Part shown: positions 26,894 to 35,884 of the stretch, piece by piece
Layout of the letters: each line of letters opens with the position of its first letter
Position numbering within the stretch: position 1 is the first letter of the stretch
NCBI GenBank assembly: GCA_964455525.1
Contig: CAYVWR010000002.1
Location: forward strand, 124,001-188,000
Direction: 5' to 3'
DNA from: JAFDZV01 sp964455525
Lineage (GTDB): Bacteria > Bacteroidota > Ignavibacteria > OLB7
Length of the DNA: 64,000 bases
Position numbers and translations under genes: made by a program
The notes under the pieces: generated by a model
What the model saw: the letters and a program-made list of their open reading frames with translations, nothing else
What the model was told of the DNA's origin: nothing
The model's database searches: none

Positions 26894-29386
26894 ATGATTG
26901 GCTTTTGTATATGCATCCTGACGATCTTCTCGCTGGTTGCGCCCGGGGTGCCGATTGCCGGAATCTACGGCCACGATGTCCTGTCGTATGGCCGTATGAA
27001 CAAGGTGGAACCGATGGTGGCATCGGCGGCCGTGGGCACCGATACGGTGAACATCGATTCTCTGCGATCTCTTCGCCTCGATTTCAAGCTGGGGGCGGTA
27101 GGGTATTATAAGGATACCACCATCACGATCGCCAACAACAGCGGTTCCAATCTCATTGATCCACAGTGCTCCATCCTTGGCGGCCGCCATTTTCGGGTTG
27201 CAAGCACAGCCGTTTCGATCATCTCTCCCGACTCCGCCTTTACCGTGGCTATCAGCTATCGTCCGATGGACTTCGGCCCCCATATCGATACGCTGCTCGT
27301 CGGCTGGGCCGGGGAGATGCATGCGATTCCCCTGAGCGGCCGGGCGATACCGACGATACTGCCATTCGATGATGCCTCTACTTTCGATGCCGTTGATACG
27401 GTGGATCTGGGGGCGCACGAGACAGGCTATCGCGATGTCGATACCGCGACCATCATCGGCGCGCGGACTTCCGATACGTTACGGATAGAGGCGATGGCGT
27501 TCGATTCGGCTGCCGGACCATTTACTCTCATCCAGCCGTCGAGCTTTCCTGTTGTTATTGTGCGCCCCCCAACCGATACCACTGTCACCCGGCCGGTGAT
27601 TGTAGGGATAACGGAGGGGGTCCCTCCCGGTGTCTACTCAACGTGGCTTGTTATCAGGGCAAATGTGGGCACGCTCAGGATCAGGTTTATTGCCACGATC
27701 CGTGCCCGTGCGGTCGATACCGGAGCCGTGGGCGCGTATCCCGGCAGCCTGAAGTTCGGCGAGGTGCCGCAGGACACATGCAGAGTTGATACGCTGTGGT
27801 TACGCAATGCGCGAATGGTGCCTGCGCAGGTCAATCTCCTGCTCGATGGGCAAGGTGTGTTTACCCTGATAAGTCCCAGGGAGCTGAGCATCTCCATTCC
27901 TCCCAACGACAGTGCCATAGTGCTGGTGAGGTTCTGCCCGACCGATACCGGGAGGTTCAATGGTGCCATTGTGATCTCGGGCGATCTGGAGCAGACCATC
28001 TATCTGAGCGGATCATCCACCGGGAGATATTTCGAGAGTGTGCCCGATTCACTCTATATCGGCCGGACGGATGTTGGTACCTGTACAGGCGATACGGTGA
28101 TTGTTGTACCATTCCGTGTTGGCCAATGGGTCGATAGTCTCAAGTCCGGCAACCCGGCGTTCCAGATCGTTACCAACCCCGCTCTTCCGGCATATCTGAG
28201 CGTTGGTGATACGCTCCGAATACAGATCCGTTTCTGCGCGCAGACTTCCGGCATGGCCTCGGATTCGATCTTTCTGAGGGTCGGCCAGGATTCGCAATGG
28301 GTGTATCTGGCCCGCGTTCATGGCTCTGGCTTGTCAGGTGGTCCCGGCCCTGGAAACGCCTTCCTACGGTTTCGGAACCTGGCCGATACAACGATTGATT
28401 TTGGGGCTGTCGATACCCTTTCCTGCGCAACCTACGATCTTGTGATCGAAAACGTGGGGGACGCGCTGGGGGTGCTCGATGAGCTTTTTTTTGATCCGTC
28501 AGGCGCCGGAACCCCTTTCGGCTTCGCTCTGCCTCTGCCGGCTCTGCCGTTGCTTATACCGGCAGGGGAGTCCAGGACGATCGCGCTCCAGTTCTGCCCG
28601 AAGAGCCTGGGGGGGGCTTCGGCCATGTGGAACGCACAGCAGTCCGGCGGGCGTTTGCTTCAGGCGGTTCTTCGTGGCAGCGGAGTGGCGCCCGCGATCG
28701 GCATCGAGCACACCGTTCGTCTTGCTGATACCACGGTGCGGGTTGGCGAGACGTTTCGGCTGATGATGCGCATCGACGCCCCGGTGGGCAATGCGAGCGC
28801 CGCTACGTTCGAGAGCGCCAGAATTATCCTCAACCGACGTTCGCTCTGGCTGAAGGGGGTATTCCCGGCCAGTGCGCCCGGTGTTACGCTTGCGTGGGGA
28901 TTCGAGGACGACAGCACGGTGCTGGTGACCGGAACAGGGGGGACGCTCAGTGGTGGTGGGATTCTGGAGCTGGAGCTTGTTGGTCTGTCCACCGGCATGA
29001 CAATGAATCATCTCAGGATCGAGGAGCTTACGCTCGGCAATCTCCCCGGCGTTACGGTCGATACCTCCGGCGGAGAGGTTGTTCTGCTCGGCTGCGACAT
29101 CGGCCGGCAGCTTGGATACACCAGAAAAATTGCTATCAAGGCCATCCGGCTCGATCCGTTATCTTCTGCTGTTGCCGTGTCGTACGATGCCCCCGAGGGG
29201 TTGATTCCCTCGGCCAGCCTGATCGATATGACAGGGGGGACGGTTCTTTCGCGGGAGCTTCCCTATGGCAACGGCAAGGAACAGGAGGCACGCATTGCCC
29301 TGGGCGATCTCGCGCCGGGGGTGTATCTGCTGGAGCTTCGTGTAGGAAAGGATCGAAGCACCGTGCCGATCATGCTGTCCAGGTAG
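26894..29386 (+). CDS. T9SS-secreted protein with ASH/choice-of-anchor-D type repeats
   Basis: About 830 residues from ATG 26894. A signal peptide follows (GFCICILTIFSLVAPGVPIAG). An ATG 15 codons upstream (26849) is the main alternative. The body has repeated beta-sandwich units of the ASPM-SPD2-Hydin/DUF1573-like kind, each with LKFGEVP-D-TLWLRNA... or TIDFGAVD-..YDLVIENVG starts and a ..FCP.TG or FCPKSLG end (for example VRFCPTDTGRFNGAIVISGD). A cohesin-like region (RLADTTVRVGETFRLMMRI) comes near residue 620. The C-terminal 70 residues end in GVYLLELRVG...TVPIMLSR, a T9SS tail lacking the usual PNP motif. It diverges from the ECF sigma gene. The role is probably structural at the cell surface. 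Confidence 0.82.
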   Translation: MIGFCICILTIFSLVAPGVPIAGIYGHDVLSYGRMNKVEPMVASAAVGTDTVNIDSLRSLRLDFKLGAVGYYKDTTITIANNSGSNLIDPQCSILGGRHFRVASTAVSIISPDSAFTVAISYRPMDFGPHIDTLLVGWAGEMHAIPLSGRAIPTILPFDDASTFDAVDTVDLGAHETGYRDVDTATIIGARTSDTLRIEAMAFDSAAGPFTLIQPSSFPVVIVRPPTDTTVTRPVIVGITEGVPPGVYSTWLVIRANVGTLRIRFIATIRARAVDTGAVGAYPGSLKFGEVPQDTCRVDTLWLRNARMVPAQVNLLLDGQGVFTLISPRELSISIPPNDSAIVLVRFCPTDTGRFNGAIVISGDLEQTIYLSGSSTGRYFESVPDSLYIGRTDVGTCTGDTVIVVPFRVGQWVDSLKSGNPAFQIVTNPALPAYLSVGDTLRIQIRFCAQTSGMASDSIFLRVGQDSQWVYLARVHGSGLSGGPGPGNAFLRFRNLADTTIDFGAVDTLSCATYDLVIENVGDALGVLDELFFDPSGAGTPFGFALPLPALPLLIPAGESRTIALQFCPKSLGGASAMWNAQQSGGRLLQAVLRGSGVAPAIGIEHTVRLADTTVRVGETFRLMMRIDAPVGNASAATFESARIILNRRSLWLKGVFPASAPGVTLAWGFEDDSTVLVTGTGGTLSGGGILELELVGLSTGMTMNHLRIEELTLGNLPGVTVDTSGGEVVLLGCDIGRQLGYTRKIAIKAIRLDPLSSAVAVSYDAPEGLIPSASLIDMTGGTVLSRELPYGNGKEQEARIALGDLAPGVYLLELRVGKDRSTVPIMLSR

Positions 29387-29449
29387 AACCTGCTGTTCCT
29401 TAGCGATCGTTGCCGCTCCTCCAACTGTTCGGCGGCCGACCTGTCGTGA

Positions 29450-31459
29450 ATGCCGTACCGGCTCATCTTCTCCTCTGCGTGTATGCGTTTGCATCGATTT
29501 GCTCTCATGGTGGTAGGTGCGCTGCTGGCTGTGGCATGCAAATGTTCCGGCCAGGAGACCGACCGGATCGTTCTGGGGCCTCTATTCGGCTATGGCATCG
29601 GCGCGCAATTTTCCGAGGCTATCCCTGTGTTTGCCGGTTCGGATGAGTGTGGCCTGTTTGCCGCCGGAACCGGCACGGAGTTCTCCTTCGGCGTTCGCTT
29701 TTCCCATCGAACTTTTTTTTCTCCCGTGATCGGCCTTGTCCTCGATGTGCAGATGGCGGGCAGTGGCGGCGCGCTGGTTGCTGCCGCAAGCGATCCGCTT
29801 CTGATATTCGATGGGGATACCGGAGGGGGCACCGAGATCGGCCATGAATATCGCTTCAATCAGGAGTCGCAGCTTCTTCGGCTGGATCTGGCAGGAACCT
29901 ATGCTCTTGGCGACAGGGTGGGGATACGGCTCGGAGGATGGGGAGGATATCGTTATCGGGGGAGATTATGGCAGATTGATACGATCACCTCGGGACTCTT
30001 CCGGTTCTCCTCGACCGCCGATCCAAGCGCGCGTGTAATGCTCGAAGGTGAGCAGCTTTCGCCAGGCGGCCTTGCATTTGGTGCGGTGGGCGGTGTCTCC
30101 TGGAGCCTTCCGTTGTGGCCAAAGGTGTCGCTCCAGCCGGAGCTTTTTGCACGGATCGACCTTGGCTCGTTTGCCGCAGAACGACGGTGGCAGATGGTGA
30201 GCGGTGGGCTTTCGGTGGCGCTTCTGGTGGATGTCTCGCCCGCGCCGCAGGCCGATCGGCCTCCTGACACTCCTACCCCACCGCCCGATCGCCCGACACC
30301 TCCGCCTGCTGCTGGCCGTGTTACCGCGCAGATTGATCTGTATGGCACCGACGAGAATAATGTGCGGCTCCCTGCCCCCGTGATACGGGTTTACGAGACC
30401 TATCGCCGGGTGCGCAGCGGGCGCCTGGATCAGGTCCGGTTCGAGCAGGGGAGCAGCGAGGTGCCGCAATATTATCCCAGGCTGTCCGGCGAGGCCGCCG
30501 CAACCTTCTCGATCGACTCGCTTGAGATTGTCAATCCAGGCGATCTACGCCGCCATATGCTGAATATCATCGGCCAGCGGCTGCGTGCTGCTCCGCTTGC
30601 CTCGCTCGTTCTGTCCGGCATGAGCCTTCGTACCGAGCCGGTTGCGCTTGCGCAGTCCCGTGCCGACGATATACGGCGGTATCTTGAACAGGTATGGCAG
30701 ATAGACTCGGCCCGGATCACAAGCGCCGATGTCGGATCGGCCAGCAGGGAGGTGATGATCGGCGCTTCGGTGCCCGAGATCACCCAGGCGGCAGTGGTGG
30801 AATGGATGGATCGGCGGTTCGATCCTCCATTGATAAGCATCGATCCGCTGTACAGGGCCGATGCAGGGGTACGGCAATGGATGATTACAGTGAGCCATGA
30901 CGGGCAGGCGATCGGCCATATAAGCAGCGGCGATACGGACGGTGGGCCGCTGGCGCGGTTCAACTGGGCGATTGCCGACGGCAAGCCGGGGCTGAGCCAT
31001 TCCATGCTGATGGCCGAACTGAGCGTGGAGGACTCTCTAGGGAGCGTTGCTGTGGCCCGTTCGCAGACGCCCTTGACTATCCAACGGCAGACCCGTGTGG
31101 TAGATCGTTGGGAGAGCCGGGAGGGGAATCGTGAGGTGATTCTTCATACGCTGTATCCGTTCCAGGCTGGCAGGGTGGGGCTGGCAAAGGAAAATATGGA
31201 TGTGATGGCGGAGATCGCACGGGAGGTTCGCCGAAATGCGCGGGTCGGGGTGATCGATGCGGCGGGAACCCCTCTCTCGGCAGCCCAGGCGCATGTTGTG
31301 CTCGATGCCCTGGCTGAGGCGCTCCGTAACAGCGGGGCACAAGTGGCCCTACAGGCCGAGCGCTCCGTCCTGGCCGAGTCCGAGCCGGTCCTGACGATCG
31401 CAAGCGCCGGTGATGTGGTGGTGATAGTGCAGCAGGATCTGCCTGCGATGACGCCGTAA
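29450..31459 (+). CDS. Outer-membrane OmpA-like protein with Pro-rich linker
   Basis: This is a 669-residue protein. A signal sequence (FALMVVGALLAVACKCSGQ) is followed by an N-terminal beta-barrel-like region of about 230 residues (alternating strands such as FGYGIGAQFSEAIPVF and VGIRLGGWGGYRYRGRLW). A linker of proline and aspartate (PPDTPTPPPDRPTPPPA) follows. The remaining roughly 360 residues contain two OmpA-like pieces: QVRFEQGSSEVPQYYPRLSG with LSGMSLRTEPVALAQSRADDIRRYL, and VILHTLYPFQAGRV...VGVIDAAGTPLSAAQAHVVLDAL. These are divergent from the peptidoglycan-binding consensus. A start at ATG 29483 would trim 11 residues. It begins 63 bp after the T9SS gene and could be co-transcribed. 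Confidence 0.75.
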   Translation: MPYRLIFSSACMRLHRFALMVVGALLAVACKCSGQETDRIVLGPLFGYGIGAQFSEAIPVFAGSDECGLFAAGTGTEFSFGVRFSHRTFFSPVIGLVLDVQMAGSGGALVAAASDPLLIFDGDTGGGTEIGHEYRFNQESQLLRLDLAGTYALGDRVGIRLGGWGGYRYRGRLWQIDTITSGLFRFSSTADPSARVMLEGEQLSPGGLAFGAVGGVSWSLPLWPKVSLQPELFARIDLGSFAAERRWQMVSGGLSVALLVDVSPAPQADRPPDTPTPPPDRPTPPPAAGRVTAQIDLYGTDENNVRLPAPVIRVYETYRRVRSGRLDQVRFEQGSSEVPQYYPRLSGEAAATFSIDSLEIVNPGDLRRHMLNIIGQRLRAAPLASLVLSGMSLRTEPVALAQSRADDIRRYLEQVWQIDSARITSADVGSASREVMIGASVPEITQAAVVEWMDRRFDPPLISIDPLYRADAGVRQWMITVSHDGQAIGHISSGDTDGGPLARFNWAIADGKPGLSHSMLMAELSVEDSLGSVAVARSQTPLTIQRQTRVVDRWESREGNREVILHTLYPFQAGRVGLAKENMDVMAEIAREVRRNARVGVIDAAGTPLSAAQAHVVLDALAEALRNSGAQVALQAERSVLAESEPVLTIASAGDVVVIVQQDLPAMTP

Positions 31460-31518
31460 CCGCCAGTTCATGCGAAAAAGGCGGTTGGCACAACACTATG
31501 GCTATAGCAGAGGCGGGC

Positions 31519-31545
31519 AAAAAAAGGGGAGCCTTGCGGCTCCCC
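31519..31545 (-). terminator. Intrinsic terminator of the candidate small RNA
   Basis: A perfect 8-bp GC-rich stem with a GCAA tetraloop and seven T on the minus strand. On the plus strand it could also help end the OmpA-like transcript (stop at 31459), though only AATCCTT follows there. Confidence 0.85.
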
Positions 31546-31665
31546 AATCCTTATAAGACTTCCGATGATTTCTCCGGCGTATCACCAGTCATCCTATAAG
31601 GCGCTTCATTATTTCAGTGCGGTCGTCCGATGAAATCAACCCGCTTGTAATGATATAACTGCAAT
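31519..31665 (-). ncRNA. Candidate structured small RNA ending in an intrinsic terminator
   Basis: No gene is visible in 31460-31936, but the minus strand has three consecutive structures. First is a hairpin, ATTTCA (31636-31631) with TGAAAT (31616-31611), enclosing CGG-ACGA-CCG. Second is a longer stem-loop, CCTTATA (31601-31595) with TATAAGG (31555-31549), continued inside by GACT/AGTC and GGTGAT/ATCATC. Third is GGGGAGCC-GCAA-GGCTCCCC followed by seven T (31545-31519), a perfect terminator pointing away from any minus-strand coding gene. A TGCAGTTATATCATT stretch near 31665 may be near the 5' end; the boundary is uncertain. No match to 6S, tmRNA, RNase P or SRP RNA signatures is seen. It would face the end of the OmpA-like gene. 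Confidence 0.55.
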
Positions 31666-31936
31666 ACGGCGCAAACCTTACAGGAAAACTTCGCGCTCGT
31701 GATTTTTTTTTCACGGGAGGTGCGTAGTTCCTCCGGCAACGCCGTTTTCTGCGTTATTTCCCTGTTTCCGTCCCCTGGCTACCACTCCATATTTCATTTC
31801 GTGAAAAGAGCATGGTTGATGTATCTTTCCAACCGGCGCCGGACTCCGCTTTGTTACCACCCTATTCCGCTGTGTCATGGAAAGCGTCCGATGCGCCTGC
31901 TCACTATCCGCTTGTTGTATCAATCAGAGGTAACTG

Positions 31937-32419
31937 ATGAATCGTATCCCGATCTCCGTTATGCTATCTGCTGCCCTTCTGTTTGGTTATGGCTGTAGGG
32001 AGCGTGTCTCATCCGATGGCGTCCCGATTTTCATGGCGGCCGATTCCGGTAACGATGCCGATATAACCCATGTGGCGAACAATGCCTCGGTGGAGGCGAT
32101 CGTTCTTGCACGCGACAGTGGTGGGAGGCCTGGGGCGATCGTGAGCGCCTTTCATCCGAGGGATAACCCGTTGCATGCTATGATCCGGTTGAGCGGTGTG
32201 GAACGGGGGACGAGGGTGAGGGCCGTCTGGAGCGCGGTGGAGGCCGGAGGGGAGACCGATTATATCATTGCCACACAGGATCTTACCGCAGAAATCAGAG
32301 GCAATGTTGGGGATTTCATGGTGTCGCTACCACGTTCCTGGCCTGTAGGCCGATACAGAGTCGATGTCTATCTGGGCGATCGTCTGGCACGTTCGCAGGA
32401 ATTTGCCGTGCAGGAGTAG
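31937..32419 (+). CDS. Small predicted lipoprotein, unknown
   Basis: This 160-residue protein starts at ATG 31937 behind AGAGGT. The signal peptide SVMLSAALLFGYGC ends in a lipobox-like cysteine (residue 20), so the product is probably a lipoprotein. The rest reads as one beta-rich domain with an HPRDNPLHAMIRLSGVERGTR core and a closing SWPVGRYRVDVYLGDRLARSQ strand pair. This is similar in feel to small Ig-like periplasmic domains that assess protein-ligand contact, but no family is recognised. It stands alone between the small RNA region and the convergent PIG-L gene. Confidence 0.72.
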   Translation: MNRIPISVMLSAALLFGYGCRERVSSDGVPIFMAADSGNDADITHVANNASVEAIVLARDSGGRPGAIVSAFHPRDNPLHAMIRLSGVERGTRVRAVWSAVEAGGETDYIIATQDLTAEIRGNVGDFMVSLPRSWPVGRYRVDVYLGDRLARSQEFAVQE

Positions 32420-32549
32420 GGGGTGGGGAACGTCCTGTATCATGCCTGGCCACTATGCATCATAGACAAAGGACGGGAGGAGAGCGGAGCGGAGGCCGAT
32501 GGCGCTATCCGGCGCCGATCCTCCCGACGTTTTTCCTGGCCTTCGGCGG

Positions 32550-33266
32550 CTACCTCTCAAGCCCTTCGCAGAGATCGCCGAGAGGAGGGTCGTGCCGTTC
32601 CTGGAATATCTCGAAATACTGTTCCGGGGCGATGATACGCCGTACCCCTGAATCGCCGATCACCTTTTCATAGGTTTGATAACACTCCAATGCCCGCTCG
32701 AACGCCTCCATATCCTCCGGCTCGCCGTGGATGATGCAATCGATCTCCTCATCCTTGGACACGTTCAGATTGAACTTGGAGTCGCTTCTGTTCACGTTTG
32801 CCGGGCCGAGCGTATAAAATGCGAGGCGCTTCAGATAGTCTGCGCCGGAATCGCGTAGATTCAGAAAGACGTTTTTTGCCACAGCGTGCATCACCAGATG
32901 ATCGTGAAATCCGCTGATGCCATGCACCGGATAGGAGACGACCACTTCCGGGCGGAGCGATGCGATATGCTCGGCCACAACGTGTTCGATCTGGCGAGGG
33001 TCCATCTCCTTCAGCCCCCCATCTGGGAGATCGAGCACGGTCATGCCGCTCAGGTCGAGCGCCTTTGCCATCTCCTGCATCTCCTTGTAACGCACCTCGC
33101 CCATCTCCTCGACGGAAAGACCAAGGATATGGCGTTGTTTGGTTGCTCCTCCCTTGGTAAGCGTCAGGAGATAGACGTTATGCCCGGCGCGCCGCTGATG
33201 GGAGATAGCCACGGCGGGGCCGAACGATTCATCGTCGGGATGGGGGAAAACATAGAGAATGTTCAT
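32550..33266 (-). CDS. PIG-L family (LmbE-like) zinc deacetylase
   Basis: This 238-residue cytoplasmic protein carries the zinc motif PHPDDE at residues 8-13 and the second metal motif HDHLVMHAV near 122. This is the N-acetylglucosaminyl deacetylase fold (MshB/BshB/PIG-L). Relatives deacetylate GlcNAc-malate in bacillithiol synthesis or GlcNAc-inositol in mycothiol synthesis. Other bacillithiol genes are not in the window, so the substrate is open. A glutathionylspermidine-synthase-like gene 2.6 kb away is a second thiol-linked hint but is not in the same operon. Confidence 0.88.
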   Translation of the reverse strand: MNILYVFPHPDDESFGPAVAISHQRRAGHNVYLLTLTKGGATKQRHILGLSVEEMGEVRYKEMQEMAKALDLSGMTVLDLPDGGLKEMDPRQIEHVVAEHIASLRPEVVVSYPVHGISGFHDHLVMHAVAKNVFLNLRDSGADYLKRLAFYTLGPANVNRSDSKFNLNVSKDEEIDCIIHGEPEDMEAFERALECYQTYEKVIGDSGVRRIIAPEQYFEIFQERHDPPLGDLCEGLER

Positions 33267-33479
33267 GGGTAGAGCTGGCAGGGGGCGGCACGGGAGGTTC
33301 CAGTGGATGGAGGCCGTTCACAGGTAGAACCGGCAGAGGATCTGCCGTACTCGCCATAACGTGGAATTGGAATCGTATGACAATGTACTCTTTTCCCTGC
33401 CATCTTCTACTGGTTCGTTGCGGTGCGCCTGCCGCCGCTCGGCTTGTCGCTTCTGTCCCGGACGCTTGCAGCAATCATG

Positions 33480-34133
33480 TTAATTGATGGTTCCCATGAT
33501 AGGCTTCAGATATTCCCAGCCCTCGCCCCGCATATCGGTCCAGGAGAAGCCATCCTGATCGTTGCCCGGCAGGATAAAGATCGCATCGCCGTGGCTGTAC
33601 TCGAAGTCGATATGGTTGATCGCTTCGAGCAACTGGCTGAATCCATAGGGGGTGAAATAATCCTCTTCGGAGACCCCTTCCACAATGCGAACCATTCCCT
33701 CCAGGCTCCGGTGCAGTTCCAGCAGGAACGCCATGCTTACCACCACATAGCTTTTCTCGGCGCTCATGCGATGAACTTCGTCGATCTCGGTGCCGAGTTC
33801 CTCTCCCACGGTTGCCATGCTGGCTTCCATGCCATCAACCCAGTCGTGGAACTCCTCGGTTGCATCGCTGGGGTTGGTGAGATAATCCCAGAAGCCATAC
33901 TCGAAGAAAGGCTGACTCTCGCGGAGTATGGCGACGATCTGCTTATAGAAGTTGCGTTTGTCGTAGGGGGATTCCACCTCATCGATTTCGGCGATCACGC
34001 GGTGAAGGCGCTGCCGTAGCTCATCCTCGCCGTAGATATTGATGACGATCTGAACGCCGAAGAAAAAGGGATCGCCCTCGCTACGGGAGGAGAAGATGGA
34101 TTTGAACTTGGAGATAAAGCCGCGGCGATTCAT
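33480..34133 (-). CDS. Unknown soluble acidic helical protein
   Basis: I do not recognise a family. The 217-residue protein has a basic N-terminus (NRRGFISKFKSIFSSRSEGD), no signal peptide and no membrane helix. It is rich in Glu, Asp, Phe and Tyr and mostly helical (LRQRLHRVIAEIDEVESPYDKRNFYKQIV cut at helix breaks). The C-terminal part, EYSHGDAIFILPGNDQDGF, looks beta-rich. It is the third gene of a minus-strand set with the YgiB-like lipoprotein (175 bp upstream) and the ATP-grasp gene, so it may be a partner in that system. ATG at 34131-34133 is followed directly by the basic segment. Confidence 0.65.
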   Translation of the reverse strand: MNRRGFISKFKSIFSSRSEGDPFFFGVQIVINIYGEDELRQRLHRVIAEIDEVESPYDKRNFYKQIVAILRESQPFFEYGFWDYLTNPSDATEEFHDWVDGMEASMATVGEELGTEIDEVHRMSAEKSYVVVSMAFLLELHRSLEGMVRIVEGVSEEDYFTPYGFSQLLEAINHIDFEYSHGDAIFILPGNDQDGFSWTDMRGEGWEYLKPIMGTIN

Positions 34134-34308
34134 TGCTGCTCTTCTGGTCTAGGTGATGCCGTGCCGGGGCGATGCCCGTGCGGCGGATCATGGTGCTCGA
34201 TAACCGTGGGATCATGGGGAGCATCGGCATGGGGCGTTGTGCGCCCATGCGGGCGGCAAGCGACGGAGGGGCCTTTGCTGGGCGCCCTCCGTGATCGGGG
34301 CGTGCTGC

Positions 34309-35637
34309 TTACGACGATGAGCCGCTACGGCTTCGTCCGAACGAGCCGGAGCGTCCGCTGCTGACGGTGGAGCGGCCATTGCTTCCCACGCGTGTTGACA
34401 CCTTGCCGAACCCGCTCGGGCGCTGGCGTCCGATGCCGCTGGCGCCCCCTACGGTGCGTGCCGAGAACATGGTTGGGCGTCTGACCGGATTGTACGTGCT
34501 TCCGCGGAGCGATGTGGCTGGCAGCCGGGAGCGGCTGGCAAGCCCTCCCATCGGTATGAACAGCGGATAATGATAGAAGAACCATGGGGCGAACATCGCC
34601 CCTCCGCCGTAATGATAGGTGGTGTGCTGTACTGTTCCGGCCGCATTGCTTCCGGCGGCAAGCGAGGCGGAGTCGGTCGCTGCCGGCGCGTTCGGATCAG
34701 GCTTGAAGTCCGAGAGCGCCACCATCGACACATTGATCCCCTTCTCCTTGTAGATCGCAAAATCCTCGTTGATATCGTCCAGCTCGGCGGTCTGCGACTG
34801 ATCCGGCACGGCATACAGGACATTGCTGATGCTGAGCGCCGAGAGTTTGTCGGCGGTAGGGAGCTTCGCCATATACCTGTTGTCGAACTGTTTATCCCCG
34901 TCTGTGTACGGCGTCAGGCGGCTGCTATCCATGATAAGAACCGCCGGAGCATCTGCCGGGCGTTTGGCCGCCTTTTCGGAGACCTCGCCCGCATAATAGA
35001 GCGCCGCACCAAGCGTCTGGTGCGATTGCACCACGCCAAGCGGATGGGGCCAGTTATCAAACGTCATGATCGGGTCGGCGATATCGGCCAGGGCTGCGGC
35101 ATAGGCCACCGCTTCGGGGCCTGGCAGATCGACCACGATCATTGTAGTGCTGGCATTCTTGCTTTTGGAGAGGATCTCCCGCATGCCGAGACCGCGTGAG
35201 TATGCCTCATCCATCGCCCTGGAGTGCACGGGCTGTACCTGTCCACGAAGCGATGTCTGCGCCAACGATTGCAGCAGTGTGGGGACGACATACGGCTGCC
35301 AGTTTGCGTTTGCTGGCTGATATGCCTTGAGCAGCGCCGCCGGTTCCTTGTAGGTTGTCCAGTTCATCGAGCCTTGGCTATCGGTGGCCGATGTATCCTT
35401 GTAGGCAAGATTGGTGCTGGTGGAACCCACGTTCCATCCTTCCTGCTGTTGCAGGTCGAGCGCCTCGCGGTCGACATCCAGCCCATCGTCCCCATCATCG
35501 CCACAGCCGGCGGTAATGCCCGCCGAGGCGATAAGCACGGCTGTGATGCCGAGTTTGGCGATGCGGCTGTTTGCCTCGCGGCGTGTGAGCATTTCCTGCC
35601 ACCAGGAGGAGCGCCCCTCTTGTTCGTTCGATTTCAT
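34309..35637 (-). CDS. YgiB-like (DUF1190-like) lipoprotein with extra N-terminal domain
   Basis: This is a 442-residue protein starting at ATG 35635-35637. The N-terminus has LTRREANSRIAKLG before a hydrophobic stretch that ends in the lipobox ITAGC, so it looks like a lipoprotein signal with a Tat-like twin arginine. A domain of about 230 residues follows (MIVVDLPGPEAVAYAAALAD, AVLIMDSSRLTPYTDGDK) that I do not recognise. The C-terminal 100 residues go from GGGAMFAPWFFYHYPLF to a Gly/Ser/Arg-rich tail (SGRSGSFGRSRSGSSS), the same kind of tail as in YgiB. In many genomes YgiB lies next to a GSP-synthase-like ATP-grasp (YgiC), and here that gene is immediately upstream. The YgiB link rests on composition and context. 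Confidence 0.6.
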   Translation of the reverse strand: MKSNEQEGRSSWWQEMLTRREANSRIAKLGITAVLIASAGITAGCGDDGDDGLDVDREALDLQQQEGWNVGSTSTNLAYKDTSATDSQGSMNWTTYKEPAALLKAYQPANANWQPYVVPTLLQSLAQTSLRGQVQPVHSRAMDEAYSRGLGMREILSKSKNASTTMIVVDLPGPEAVAYAAALADIADPIMTFDNWPHPLGVVQSHQTLGAALYYAGEVSEKAAKRPADAPAVLIMDSSRLTPYTDGDKQFDNRYMAKLPTADKLSALSISNVLYAVPDQSQTAELDDINEDFAIYKEKGINVSMVALSDFKPDPNAPAATDSASLAAGSNAAGTVQHTTYHYGGGAMFAPWFFYHYPLFIPMGGLASRSRLPATSLRGSTYNPVRRPTMFSARTVGGASGIGRQRPSGFGKVSTRVGSNGRSTVSSGRSGSFGRSRSGSSS

Positions 35638-35884
35638 GATAATCCCGGTCAGATCAAATCCGTGGAACAGGTCGTTGCACGGAAGATAATAATGTTCCTG
35701 TAGAGTCAATGGTCTGGTATGGCAAAGCGCATGGTCTTGATACTCTTTGCCAAAGAGCACTTCAGTACCACCTGGAAGGAGGCGTGCCGATACTGCCGTA
35801 CGATGTGTCCTGCGCGAATTCAGGGGCGATGCTGTTCATCCTGATCCCTACGCAGAGAACGACGTGGGGTTGCCCTACAATCGT

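Noticed and set aside
31665..31692. GAAGTTT followed by CGTATT on the minus strand, like the cassette promoter element
   Set aside because: Spacing is 17 rather than 15 bases and the second block is incomplete, so it was not called the same element, although it lies just upstream of the candidate small RNA.
31460..31936. Possible short protein gene in the small-RNA region
   Set aside because: All frames are short and interrupted; the paired stems explain the sequence better.
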